A DNA stretch of 15,991 nucleotides from Yoonia sp. (GCA_028822885.1 JAPKCP010000032.1:1-15991), one strand, 5' to 3'; shown: positions 1 through 6,922, numbered from the stretch's first letter. Made by a program: numbers and translations. The notes: generated by a model from the sequence alone, not told the origin.

Positions 1-25
1 TTACCTGTATGAAATCACCCCCTCT

Positions 26-53
26 CGGCAGATTGCTTCGCAATCGCCTGCCG
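26..53. repeat. REP-like imperfect palindrome abutting a transposase remnant
   Basis: The arms CGGCAG (26-31) and CTGCCG (48-53) pair, and inside them ATTGC (32-36) pairs with GCAAT (40-44) around a TTC loop, leaving a three-base CGC bulge on the right arm. This is the shape of a bacterial REP element. The recognisable transposase coding sequence begins only at about position 60, so the palindrome sits where upstream transposase sequence would be expected. I infer insertion or recombination at a REP-like repeat. Copy number elsewhere in the genome cannot be seen here. Confidence 0.55.
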
Positions 54-57
54 GGCA

Positions 58-195
58 ATGGACGGCTTCCAAGCAAAGCCGATCATCGACAACTGGATCG
101 AGTTCTACAGCTCCGAACGACCTCACACTGTCGTTGATAAGCGCACGCCGGACACCCCATACTTCGGCCAAGCGGAGACACGAAAAGCGGCATGA
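58..195 (+). pseudogene. IS3-family transposase (OrfB) C-terminal remnant
   Basis: The reading frame ending in TGA at 193-195 encodes about 45 residues ending the integrase-like OrfB of an IS3-family element. The diagnostic stretch is FYSSERPHTVVDKRTPD, matching the family pattern FYNxxRPHxALxxRTP near the C-terminus. The DDE catalytic core is absent: upstream of about position 60 the frame runs into a palindrome and then meets a stop at 10-12. This is a non-functional fragment. It lies downstream of fabB, in the place where many roseobacters, as I recall, carry fabI, so the insertion may mark a rearrangement breakpoint. Confidence 0.7.
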
Positions 196-256
196 ACAGA
201 AACCAGATGTATCTTAGCCAAGCTGCAAACCTATCCTAAAAAGCAGGACCACTTCA
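58..256 (+). mobile_element. IS3-type insertion sequence remnant with probable right end
   Basis: It comprises the transposase tail (58-195) plus about 60 bp of 3' flank. The last part, 226-256, reads in reverse complement as an end beginning TGAAGTGGTCCTGC, resembling the TGA.GTGGTCC termini of many IS3-family elements. I infer that the right inverted repeat ends near 256. The matching left end is not in the window, so the terminus is assigned by resemblance only, and no target-site duplication can be checked. Confidence 0.45.
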
Positions 257-294
257 AACCTCCAGCTAGCACTTCTGATTGATCGAATGTTATT

Positions 295-318
295 CCCCAA
301 TGGTGCATTGGGGTTTTT
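295..318 (+). terminator. Rho-independent terminator (rightward)
   Basis: A perfect 7-bp stem CCCCAAT (295-301) / ATTGGGG (307-313) with a 5-nt GGTGC loop is followed by TTTTT (314-318). The T tract on the plus strand gives the direction. No intact plus-strand gene precedes it in the window, so it probably served a gene now displaced by, or lying beyond, the IS remnant. Confidence 0.7.
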
Positions 319-322
319 CGCA

Positions 323-347
323 CTGGGTGCGGTTCTATCGCACCCAG
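323..347. other. Perfect 9-bp inverted repeat (hairpin)
   Basis: CTGGGTGCG (323-331) pairs perfectly with CGCACCCAG (339-347) across a 7-nt loop. It lies directly after the terminator at 295-318 and has no T tract on either side. It could be part of a tandem terminator or a repeat. It is not a tRNA T-arm: there is no acceptor or anticodon arm nearby. Confidence 0.45.
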
Positions 348-426
348 CTTTGGCACATGGTTGCTCCAGTCACTGTAACTTAATCGTAAAAGACTGATTG
401 CAATGTCTGCCTTAGTAAGCTGATTT

Positions 427-467
427 GAGTTGGCTTATTTTCAGCAAGCCAGAGAATGAGCCAACTC
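427..467 (-). other. Long hairpin just downstream of fabB
   Basis: GAGTTGGCT (427-435) and AGCCAACTC (459-467) pair perfectly. The stem continues inward for seven more pairs (436-442 with 452-458, two of them G-T), giving 16 bp around a 9-nt loop. It begins 12 nt after the fabB stop codon on the minus strand, a normal position for a transcript end, but no T tract follows. It may be a 3'-end stabiliser, a Rho-independent terminator without a good U tract, or a repeat. Confidence 0.4.
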
Positions 468-479
468 GGAGTTGAGGGG

Positions 480-1709
480 CTACCCCACAAACTTCGACAA
501 CAACATCGACCCGTTCGTCCCGCCGAACCCAAACGAGTTTGTCATGACCGTATCCAACCCAGCGTTCTCGACAATCTCAGTCGCGATCTCTTCGGGTTTC
601 AACGCGGGGTCCAATGTCTCCACGTTGATCGACGGCGCGATGAAGTCGTTCTGCAACATCAGCAGGCAATACACCGCCTCGGATGCGCCAGTGGCGCCTT
701 GGGAGTGGCCGGTCATCGACTTGGTGGATGATACGGGCGGGGTAGTGCCTTCGCCAAACACACGGCGTACCGCTTCGATCTCGCCCACATCACCGACGGG
801 CGTCGAGGTGCCGTGCGCGTTGATGTAGCTGATCTTGCGACCTTCGGGCAGGGTCTTCAAAGCACCGCGCATCGCGCGTTCGCCGCCTTCACCAGACGGG
901 GCAACCATGTCAGCGCCGTCGGACGTTGCGGAAAAACCAGTAATCTCAGCGTAGATTTTCGCACCACGGGCCTGCGCGCCTTCCAAGCTTTCCAGCACCA
1001 GCATCGCGCCACCACCAGCGATTACGAAACCATCGCGGCCAGCGTCAAACGCACGGGATGCTTTTTCAGGCGTGTCGTTATACTTTGAAGACATCGCACC
1101 CATTGCATCAAACAGGCAGGACAGCGTCCAGTCTAGTTCTTCACCCCCGCCCGCAAACATCGTGTCTTGCGTACCAAGCGCTACCTGCTGTGCGGCCATG
1201 CCGATGCAATGCAAGGACGTGGAACAAGCAGAGGTGATCGAAAAGTTCATCCCCTTGATCTTGAACGCAGTCGCCAAGTTTGCAGACACGGTCGAGGACA
1301 TCGTCTTTGGCACAGCAAACGGCCCGATGCGTTTGGTAGCCCCAGTGTTTTCGACAACCTTGTGCGCCGCGAACATGGCGGACGTTGACGGCCCACCGGA
1401 GCCTGCAATCACACCCGTCATCGGGTTCACAACTTGGCCGTCTTCAAGGCCAGCGTCTTCAATCGCCTGCTTCATCGCGATGTAGGAATAGGCGGCACCG
1501 GGGCCCATGAACCGCAACGTGCGCTTGTCCACATGGTCCGCGATATTCAGCTTTACGTTGCCCGCAATCTGGGACCGAAAGCCGTGTTCGGCCATGTCGG
1601 CGTTGGCTTCAATCCCGGACTTGCCGGCTTTCAGAGAGGTCAAAACCTCGGCTGCATTATTTCCGATGGGGGAGACGATCCCCAAACCTGTGACGACGAC
1701 GCGGCGCAT
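480..1709 (-). CDS. fabB: Beta-ketoacyl-[acyl-carrier-protein] synthase I
   Basis: FabB condenses acyl-ACP with malonyl-ACP in cytosolic type II fatty-acid synthesis and is needed to elongate unsaturated chains made through FabA. The 409-residue length is normal for the family. The thiolase-fold catalytic triad is visible: nucleophile Cys162 in SACSTSLHCIG, His299 in NAHGTSTPVGD and His335 in SMTGHSQGATG, with Lys330 just before the last. The glycine-rich C-terminal NSFGFGGTNGS is also present. The ATG at 1709 is preceded on the minus strand by AAGGA about 7 nt upstream. It lies downstream of fabA on the same strand, but 455 bp separate the two genes, so fabB may also have its own promoter. 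The expected next gene, fabI, is not seen; an IS remnant follows instead. Confidence 0.97.
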   Translation of the reverse strand: MRRVVVTGLGIVSPIGNNAAEVLTSLKAGKSGIEANADMAEHGFRSQIAGNVKLNIADHVDKRTLRFMGPGAAYSYIAMKQAIEDAGLEDGQVVNPMTGVIAGSGGPSTSAMFAAHKVVENTGATKRIGPFAVPKTMSSTVSANLATAFKIKGMNFSITSACSTSLHCIGMAAQQVALGTQDTMFAGGGEELDWTLSCLFDAMGAMSSKYNDTPEKASRAFDAGRDGFVIAGGGAMLVLESLEGAQARGAKIYAEITGFSATSDGADMVAPSGEGGERAMRGALKTLPEGRKISYINAHGTSTPVGDVGEIEAVRRVFGEGTTPPVSSTKSMTGHSQGATGASEAVYCLLMLQNDFIAPSINVETLDPALKPEEIATEIVENAGLDTVMTNSFGFGGTNGSMLLSKFVG

Positions 1710-1930
1710 GAGCAGTCCTTTTCTTAAGTCGAGGTATGTGTAGGCGAGGGGGTTTGGGGGGGCAAGGGGGGAGGTTAACGGAGAAAAGAATGAGATTGTC
1801 GCTCAAAGCGATCGAACTGTTACTGGCCACCCTGGCTCATCAAAAATTTCTAGATCTAAGGAAAGCCTAAGCACAAGACCTAGTATTTCCCAATGCGGTT
1901 CTTGAGTAACATTTCTAAAGCTGCAAAGAT

Positions 1931-2113
1931 TTATTCCGCTTTCGGTTTGTCGATGGCCCCAAAATTATCTTTATGCTGGATCACATGCTGCAACGTCAAT
2001 TGACCATTGCTTCCTGCAATTGCTGCGGCATCGAGAGCGATATTTACCGCAATCAGTAGCGCCATTTCTGTTTCACTAAGCGGGCTTTCCAGCACTTCTC
2101 GGTTAGCTTGCAT
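1931..2113 (-). CDS. Small hypothetical protein between fabA and fabB
   Basis: This is a 60-codon minus-strand frame in the gap between fabA and fabB, starting 51 nt after the fabA stop. The ATG is preceded by AGGGG at a 6-nt spacing, a usable ribosome binding site. The predicted peptide is mildly acidic, with a hydrophobic alanine-rich central helix (about residues 17-34, MALLIAVNIALDAAAIAG) and a polar tail. I do not recognise the family and assign no function. It could be a small protein co-transcribed with fabA, or a chance frame. The strand match and Shine-Dalgarno sequence favour a real gene; the short length and the 221-bp gap after it do not. Confidence 0.4.
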   Translation of the reverse strand: MQANREVLESPLSETEMALLIAVNIALDAAAIAGSNGQLTLQHVIQHKDNFGAIDKPKAE

Positions 2114-2164
2114 GGAAGCCCCTGATAAATATGATTTAATAGCGCTTTATTTCCGTCGCAGCGT

Positions 2165-2674
2165 TCAACTCTCGCTCAGCGCCACCTTCATATCCTTCAC
2201 GATGTAAATCACCTCACCGTCAGCCTCGACGATCCCGTCAGCCACGCCCATCGTTAGGCGGCGGGTTTGGATCGCTTTGGTGAAGTCAATTTTGTAGGTC
2301 AGCATCTTACGCTCTGGGCGCACCATGCCGGTTAGTTTCACTTCGCCAACACCAAGTGCATAGCCACGTCCCAGCCAACCGCGCCAGCCAAGGTTGAATC
2401 CAGTCAGCTGCCACAAGCCATCAAGGCCTAAACAGCCGGGCATGATTGGGTTGCCGGGAAAGTGGCAGTCAAAGAACCACAGGTCGGGTGTGATGTCGAA
2501 CTCTGCGATGATGTGACCTTTGCCGTGGGCGCCGCCATCGGCCGATACCTCAGTAATTCGGTCCATCATCAACATAGGCGGGGCAGGGAGCTGCGCGTTG
2601 CCGGGGCCAAATAGATCGCCTGCTGCGCATTTCAAAAGGGCTTCTTTGTCAAAACTGCTTGGATACTGGGTCAA
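2165..2674 (-). CDS. fabA: Bifunctional 3-hydroxydecanoyl-ACP dehydratase/isomerase
   Basis: FabA dehydrates 3-hydroxydecanoyl-ACP and isomerises the trans-2 product to cis-3-decenoyl-ACP, the branch point for anaerobic-type unsaturated fatty acids; FabB then elongates it. The 169 residues match the family length. The hot-dog-fold active site is intact: His71 in FFDCHFPGNPIMPG and Asp85 in LGLDGLWQLTGF. The APPMLMMDRI segment near residue 31 is typical of the N-terminal region. The start is a TTG; the nearest upstream ATG (minus strand, ending 12 nt before it) is in a different frame and closes after about 12 codons. It is divergent from irr across a 170-bp shared regulatory region. Confidence 0.96.
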   Translation of the reverse strand: MTQYPSSFDKEALLKCAAGDLFGPGNAQLPAPPMLMMDRITEVSADGGAHGKGHIIAEFDITPDLWFFDCHFPGNPIMPGCLGLDGLWQLTGFNLGWRGWLGRGYALGVGEVKLTGMVRPERKMLTYKIDFTKAIQTRRLTMGVADGIVEADGEVIYIVKDMKVALSES

Positions 2675-2844
2675 TGGATTGGCTCATTTATGATATGTTA
2701 CTTTGGGTTATCTTATCATTTGGACGGTCTTAAGAGCAAGAGCTGGGCCTACCCCCGATGCAACAGGTATCCTGCAAAAACTGTTTTCGTTTGATCCTGC
2801 ACAGATTTCCCCCATATTAGGAGAGAGCGAGGAGACAACTGTCG

Positions 2845-3261
2845 ATGATTGAGACTGCAACAGACCGGGGCAACACATGGCTGGCGTCAGCTGAATTGCG
2901 TCCGACGCGCCAGCGCGTAACATTGGCCAAGTTGCTCGTGGGTGATGGTCAAAACCGTCACGTCACAGCGGAAAGCCTGTTTGATGCGGCATCTAAGCAT
3001 GGCGAAAAGGTGTCATTAGCGACTGTTTACAACACGCTGCGCGCGTTTTGCGAGGCAGGCTTGATGCGCGAAATCACGGTTGATGGCTCAAAAAGTTATT
3101 TTGACACGAACATCAGTGATCACCCCCATTTCTACTGGGAAGATGATCACAAGCTGACTGATGCCGGGTCAGAAAAGCTTGAGATTGCGAAGCTCCCCGA
3201 TATTCCGGAGGGGGCTGAAATTGCGTCTGTTGATGTCGTGATTCGCCTGCGCCGGACCTGA
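2845..3261 (+). CDS. irr: Fur-family iron response regulator Irr
   Basis: Irr is the alphaproteobacterial Fur-superfamily regulator that senses heme status and controls iron and heme-biosynthesis genes, acting when iron is scarce. The 138 residues begin with the Fur-type winged helix: LRPTRQRVTLAKLL (18-31), then recognition-helix sequence VSLATVYNTL (57-66), which is nearly invariant in Irr. The C-terminal half carries HPHFYWEDD (93-101), corresponding to the His-rich heme/metal site, and lacks the CxxC zinc motif of true Fur. The N-terminal heme-regulatory CPWH-type motif of Bradyrhizobium Irr is absent, as in many non-rhizobial forms. GGAG lies 10 nt before the ATG. Divergence from fabA is the arrangement I know from other roseobacters. 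Confidence 0.9.
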   Translation: MIETATDRGNTWLASAELRPTRQRVTLAKLLVGDGQNRHVTAESLFDAASKHGEKVSLATVYNTLRAFCEAGLMREITVDGSKSYFDTNISDHPHFYWEDDHKLTDAGSEKLEIAKLPDIPEGAEIASVDVVIRLRRT

Positions 3262-3327
3262 TAGTCCAGATTTCACCTATTTGAGCGGCACTACACCATC
3301 TGCCATGATCTGATCATTCAAGCCTGT

Positions 3328-3822
3328 TTGTGGGTATTTTATGACGATTGGTTGGCGACGACGGCTGGGCTTGGTGCCTTTGGTGTTGCGTTTTTTCCGA
3401 ATGAAGGCGGTGGTCAGACCATTTCCAGCATGACCCAACGGTTGATTGGCGTCGATGCGACCCCGATCATACACTACCTATCGGCATTTGTTTTCTTCTC
3501 GTCTTTGGCGGCGTTTTGCTTCGTCAAATGTGCACGAACTTGCCGCATGGGACGTCGAAAAATCTATATCGCCTGTGGTTGGACTATTATTGCAGCCCTC
3601 GTGCTGACCGCGATTGCGGTGGTCTTCAAACGCGCTGTTGGTGGGATTGGAAAAGAGATTGTGCTCGATTACAATCTCATCTTCTGGTTCGAGGCGATGG
3701 GGATTTGGGCGTTTGGGCTGTCTTGGATGGTGAAAAGCAAAGCCGATCTTGCCCTGTTCGATAGGGCGCGACGTCAGGCCAATACAGCTCCAGCACTGGG
3801 TGGTCTGGACGATGAAAAATAG
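3328..3822 (+). pseudogene. Probable 5'-truncated DUF998-like integral membrane protein
   Basis: The open frame downstream of a TTG at 3328 encodes 164 residues with hydrophobic segments at about residues 45-65, 79-101 and 117-135. The opening part, DDWLATTAGLGAFGVAFFP, resembles the middle of DUF998-related membrane proteins, where similar sequence is preceded by roughly 60-70 residues with two further membrane spans. Those are missing: upstream the frame continues only to a stop at 3262-3264, just after irr. There is no ribosome binding site and no ATG. I infer loss of the 5' end by a deletion that brought it next to irr. Alternatively it is a short, real family member with a weak start. 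Function unknown. Confidence 0.5.
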
Positions 3823-3876
3823 ATTAACTTGGCACCATTCAGATTGTATTAACTAAGGCCGTTCTAGTCTGTGTGT

Positions 3877-4419
3877 ATGACGAAATTTATGCACACATCT
3901 TCACCCATTGGATCTATGTTCTTTACTGTTCGCTTGCAGGATCCCAAATCAAGTTTGCTTGTGGATCAGGTTGATGTTCTCCGCCAAGCCATTCGTGTTT
4001 GTCGCAAGTCGATGCCCTTTGAGATAGCAGCGGCCGTCATTTTGCCTGCGCGGCTTCATATGATCTGGATACTACCGCGTAGTGACATCGATTGCGCTGG
4101 TCGATGGAGGATCATTAAATCGACGTTTTCGCGGCATTGCCCAAAACCTGATTCATCAGATTTAACCCTCTCGATGATCAAGCGGCGCGAAAAAGGCATT
4201 TGGCAGCGTAGTTTTTGGCAGCATGATATTCGCGATCAAGCGGATTACGATCTGCATGAGCATCTCATCATCCATGCGCCAGTATCAGAAGGGCTTGTAA
4301 CCCGCCCGGGCGACTGGGCTTTGTCGTCGTTACATACACGCGGATTGGGGCGGGCAATGCAAAAGCGTCATGTGCCGCCGCCTGCATTTTTACGGCAAAC
4401 GGCTGATGCATTGTTTTAG
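3877..4419 (+). CDS. REP-associated tyrosine transposase (RAYT)-like protein with degenerate active site
   Basis: The 180 residues follow the layout of RAYT / IS200-like Y1 proteins: a FFTVRL strand at 15-20, an LPxxLHxIWxLP segment at 56-67, WRIIKSTFSR at 77-86, GIWQRSFWQHDIRD at 107-120, and a PVxxGLV segment at 135-141. Family members normally read LPDHLHxIW, giving the metal-binding HUH pair; here it is LPARLHMIW, so the first His is Arg59 and only His61 remains. The nucleophilic Tyr region, usually YxxxNPVxxGLV, here reads LIIHAPVSEGLV (130-141) with no Tyr and no Asn. The frame is nevertheless open throughout. It may be a dying gene or a domesticated nucleic-acid-binding protein. ATG 3877 is chosen over GTG 3871; no clear ribosome binding site. 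The stop overlaps the convergent neighbour by 4 nt. Confidence 0.7.
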   Translation: MTKFMHTSSPIGSMFFTVRLQDPKSSLLVDQVDVLRQAIRVCRKSMPFEIAAAVILPARLHMIWILPRSDIDCAGRWRIIKSTFSRHCPKPDSSDLTLSMIKRREKGIWQRSFWQHDIRDQADYDLHEHLIIHAPVSEGLVTRPGDWALSSLHTRGLGRAMQKRHVPPPAFLRQTADALF

Positions 4420-5276
4420 AACCACTGACCGGGTTCCATCATGCCAAGTTTCATGAGCTGACTTGAGGACCATTCAAATGGTGTTGAAGACCTCCATTTG
4501 AAATCATGAATAGCATTTCGGCTGCCGGGATTGCGTTTCAGCGCTTTTGCCGTGCGGAATGAACATACCGCTGCCGTCAGGTTGTTGTGCCACTGACAGG
4601 CGTATGTGTTGAATTCTGGAATATTAAACGTGTGGTCTGGTCGGAGTTCCAAACCGGGGCGGGCCCGAAAAAGGCTGACACGATCAATCCGACGGCGCAT
4701 CCATGGCACATGCTCTTCAAATCGCCACCGTAAGCCGCCAAAGAAATCAAACTGCCGTTCGTCGTAAGACTTACCATTCCAGCGGGCGAGCGCATAGTAG
4801 CCGGACATATCCATTTGGGCGTTCTCAAGAGAAACCGCATTTGGGGCCAAGTTTAAGTCGCCTGCGTATAGATCAATGGTAAACGTCAGGATCGTCTCGC
4901 GGCGTTCTTCTGTATTGAAGGCAAGCATTTCGCCGATCGTGCGATCTTCTGAGAACGGGTAGTGCAGATATTCACTGTTGTAGCAATAATACATCCATAA
5001 ACCGGGGGCGGCTGCGATCACGCGATTTACGGCAGTTTCTAAGGCTGCATCCGCAGTCATATCGTGAACAACCCAATGCACGTTCGGGGCTAATTCTTCG
5101 AAAGGTGCAATTTCATCGCCCGCAAAAACAACCAATGCCTGAAAACCAGCCCGCAAATGATGATCAATTGTTGATTGTATCTCAACGTTGTCTTCTGCCA
5201 TGATTAAACCGACGGGCCCTTTAGCCAAGGCCGCTTTGCCATTACGCAAAAAAGTGGAAAGGTTTGGGTAGGTCAT
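4416..5276 (-). CDS. Conserved hypothetical, glycosyltransferase-like protein
   Basis: This 286-residue soluble protein has no signal peptide or membrane segment. The N-terminus (about residues 21-50: GPVGLIMAEDNVEIQSTIDH followed by LRAGFQALVVF) resembles the first beta-alpha unit of the GT-A fold, as in family 2 / family 92-like glycosyltransferases of roseobacters. The rest is rich in aromatic residues (WMYYCYNSEYLHYPF; FFGGLRWRFEEHVPWMRRR) and ends in conserved-looking WSSSQLMKLGMMEPGQWF. I see no convincing DxD metal motif, so the transferase assignment is an inference and no substrate can be named. It converges on the RAYT-like gene (4-nt overlap of stop codons) with no terminator between them, and is divergent from miaB. 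The start at 5276 has only a weak Shine-Dalgarno sequence. Confidence 0.6.
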   Translation of the reverse strand: MTYPNLSTFLRNGKAALAKGPVGLIMAEDNVEIQSTIDHHLRAGFQALVVFAGDEIAPFEELAPNVHWVVHDMTADAALETAVNRVIAAAPGLWMYYCYNSEYLHYPFSEDRTIGEMLAFNTEERRETILTFTIDLYAGDLNLAPNAVSLENAQMDMSGYYALARWNGKSYDERQFDFFGGLRWRFEEHVPWMRRRIDRVSLFRARPGLELRPDHTFNIPEFNTYACQWHNNLTAAVCSFRTAKALKRNPGSRNAIHDFKWRSSTPFEWSSSQLMKLGMMEPGQWF

Positions 5277-5401
5277 AGTCGGGTCCGTTTATGGATCATC
5301 TGCTGCTCAACTCTCTTGTGCCGTAAAGTTTGCCTGCATTGCAAGCGCGGCCCTTGCAGGTTAGATACGCGGCTGATTTCGCCCCCTTTAGGATGTCCCA
5401 G

Positions 5402-6730
5402 ATGTCAGACCGCACGCCTGCCCCAAAGAAGCTATATATTAAAACATATGGATGTCAGATGAACGTCTATGACAGTGAACGCATGGCCGAGGCGCTGGGC
5501 GGGAAGGGTTATGTTGAAACCAAAACGCCCGAAGACGCAGATATGATCCTGCTCAACACATGCCACATCCGCGAAAAGGCTGCGGAAAAGGTGTATTCCG
5601 AACTGGGCCGCATGAAGCCGTTTAAGGTTGCGAACCCTGATTTGAAAATCGGTGTGACTGGATGTGTGGCACAGGCCGAGGGTGAAGAAATCATGCGCCG
5701 CCAGCCAATGGTTGATTTGGTTGTTGGGCCACAAAGCTACCACCGCTTACCTGCGATGGACGATGCCGTGCAAGCTGGGAAAAAGGCGCTCGATACCGAT
5801 TTTCCTGACGATGATAAGTTTGACACGCTCAAAACACGCGCAAAGGTTAAACGTGGGCCAACTGCATTCCTGACGGTTCAAGAAGGCTGCGATAAATTTT
5901 GTGCGTTCTGTGTCGTACCCTATACGCGCGGCTCCGAAGTCTCACGTCCTGCCGATCGGATCATCCGCGAAGCACAAGAATTGGTTGAATCTGGCGTACG
6001 CGAAATTACGTTGCTGGGTCAGAACGTCAACGCCTATCATGGCCACGACAAGGGTCTTGCTGGTTTAATCTGGGCATTGGACAAAGTTGATGGGTTGGAG
6101 CGCATCCGATTTACGACGTCCCATCCTAACGACATGGATGAGGCGTTGATTGAAGCGCATGCAACCTGTTCAAAACTGATGCCATATTTACACTTACCAG
6201 TTCAGTCGGGGTCTGATCGTATCCTTAAGGCGATGAACCGCAAGCACACGGCTGAAAGCTACATCCGTGTTATCGAACGAATCCGGGCAGCGCGGCCCGA
6301 TATTTTATTGTCAGGCGATTTCATTGTTGGTTTCCCGGGTGAAACGGATCAAGATTTTGAGGACACGTTGTCATTGATCCGCGAGGTCCACTATGGCCAG
6401 GCTTATTCTTTCAAATATTCCACACGCCCTGGCACGCCAGCTGCCGAAAAGCCGCAACTGCCTGAGGACGTGATGAAGGTGCGGCTTCAGCGGTTGCAGG
6501 GCCTCTTGCGCGAACAACAAGTCGCCACGCAAGAAAGTATGGTGGGGCGTGAGGTCTCGGTTTTGTTCGAAAAAGCAGGCCGCGAGACGGGGCAGATGAT
6601 TGGGAAGTCTGAATATTTGCACGCTGTGTTCGCGGAAGCACCTAATGATGTCATTGGTCAGGTTCGAAAAGTGAGAATCACCAAGTCCGAAACTAATTCA
6701 TTGGGCGGAACTATGGCTGAGCAGTCATAG
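5402..6730 (+). CDS. miaB: tRNA-2-methylthio-N6-dimethylallyladenosine synthase
   Basis: MiaB is a radical-SAM methylthiotransferase that converts i6A37 to ms2i6A37 in tRNAs reading UNN codons, using two [4Fe-4S] clusters and SAM. From ATG 5402 it has 442 residues, normal for the family. The N-terminal UPF0004 domain has cluster ligands Cys18 (YGCQMN), Cys54 (NTCHIRE) and Cys88 (VTGCVAQ). The radical-SAM CxxxCxxC is CDKFCAFC at 163-170, and a C-terminal TRAM segment follows from about residue 380. AGGA at 5390-5393 sits 8 nt before ATG 5402; the in-frame ATG at 5393 overlaps that site and is less likely. It heads the rightward RNA-processing cluster. Confidence 0.96.
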   Translation: MSDRTPAPKKLYIKTYGCQMNVYDSERMAEALGGKGYVETKTPEDADMILLNTCHIREKAAEKVYSELGRMKPFKVANPDLKIGVTGCVAQAEGEEIMRRQPMVDLVVGPQSYHRLPAMDDAVQAGKKALDTDFPDDDKFDTLKTRAKVKRGPTAFLTVQEGCDKFCAFCVVPYTRGSEVSRPADRIIREAQELVESGVREITLLGQNVNAYHGHDKGLAGLIWALDKVDGLERIRFTTSHPNDMDEALIEAHATCSKLMPYLHLPVQSGSDRILKAMNRKHTAESYIRVIERIRAARPDILLSGDFIVGFPGETDQDFEDTLSLIREVHYGQAYSFKYSTRPGTPAAEKPQLPEDVMKVRLQRLQGLLREQQVATQESMVGREVSVLFEKAGRETGQMIGKSEYLHAVFAEAPNDVIGQVRKVRITKSETNSLGGTMAEQS

Positions 6731-6922
6731 TACGAACGTCTTTTTGTTGTTAACCATGCTGCAATGTCTTGCGTTAATCGGTACTGTTTCCACTTCCGAC
6801 ACAATATGTGGTTATTAGTCCTTCCAAAGCGGCCTAATGCTGGTACCCTTGTGTCTAACGTAAGGTGAGTGGGCGGTAAGAGGTTCCGTCTTTATTTAAG
6901 ACGCAAAACGAGGGATATTGTC

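Noticed and set aside
323..347. tRNA T-arm-like hairpin
   Set aside because: The loop does not match TTCRANY and no acceptor, D or anticodon arms occur nearby.
472..1485. Several plus-strand frames of 60-137 codons opposite fabB
   Set aside because: They are antisense frames of a gene with a full catalytic triad and no independent support.
1710..1930. 221-bp gap between the small ORF and fabB
   Set aside because: Apart from the fabB ribosome binding site I see no gene, hairpin or convincing promoter in it.
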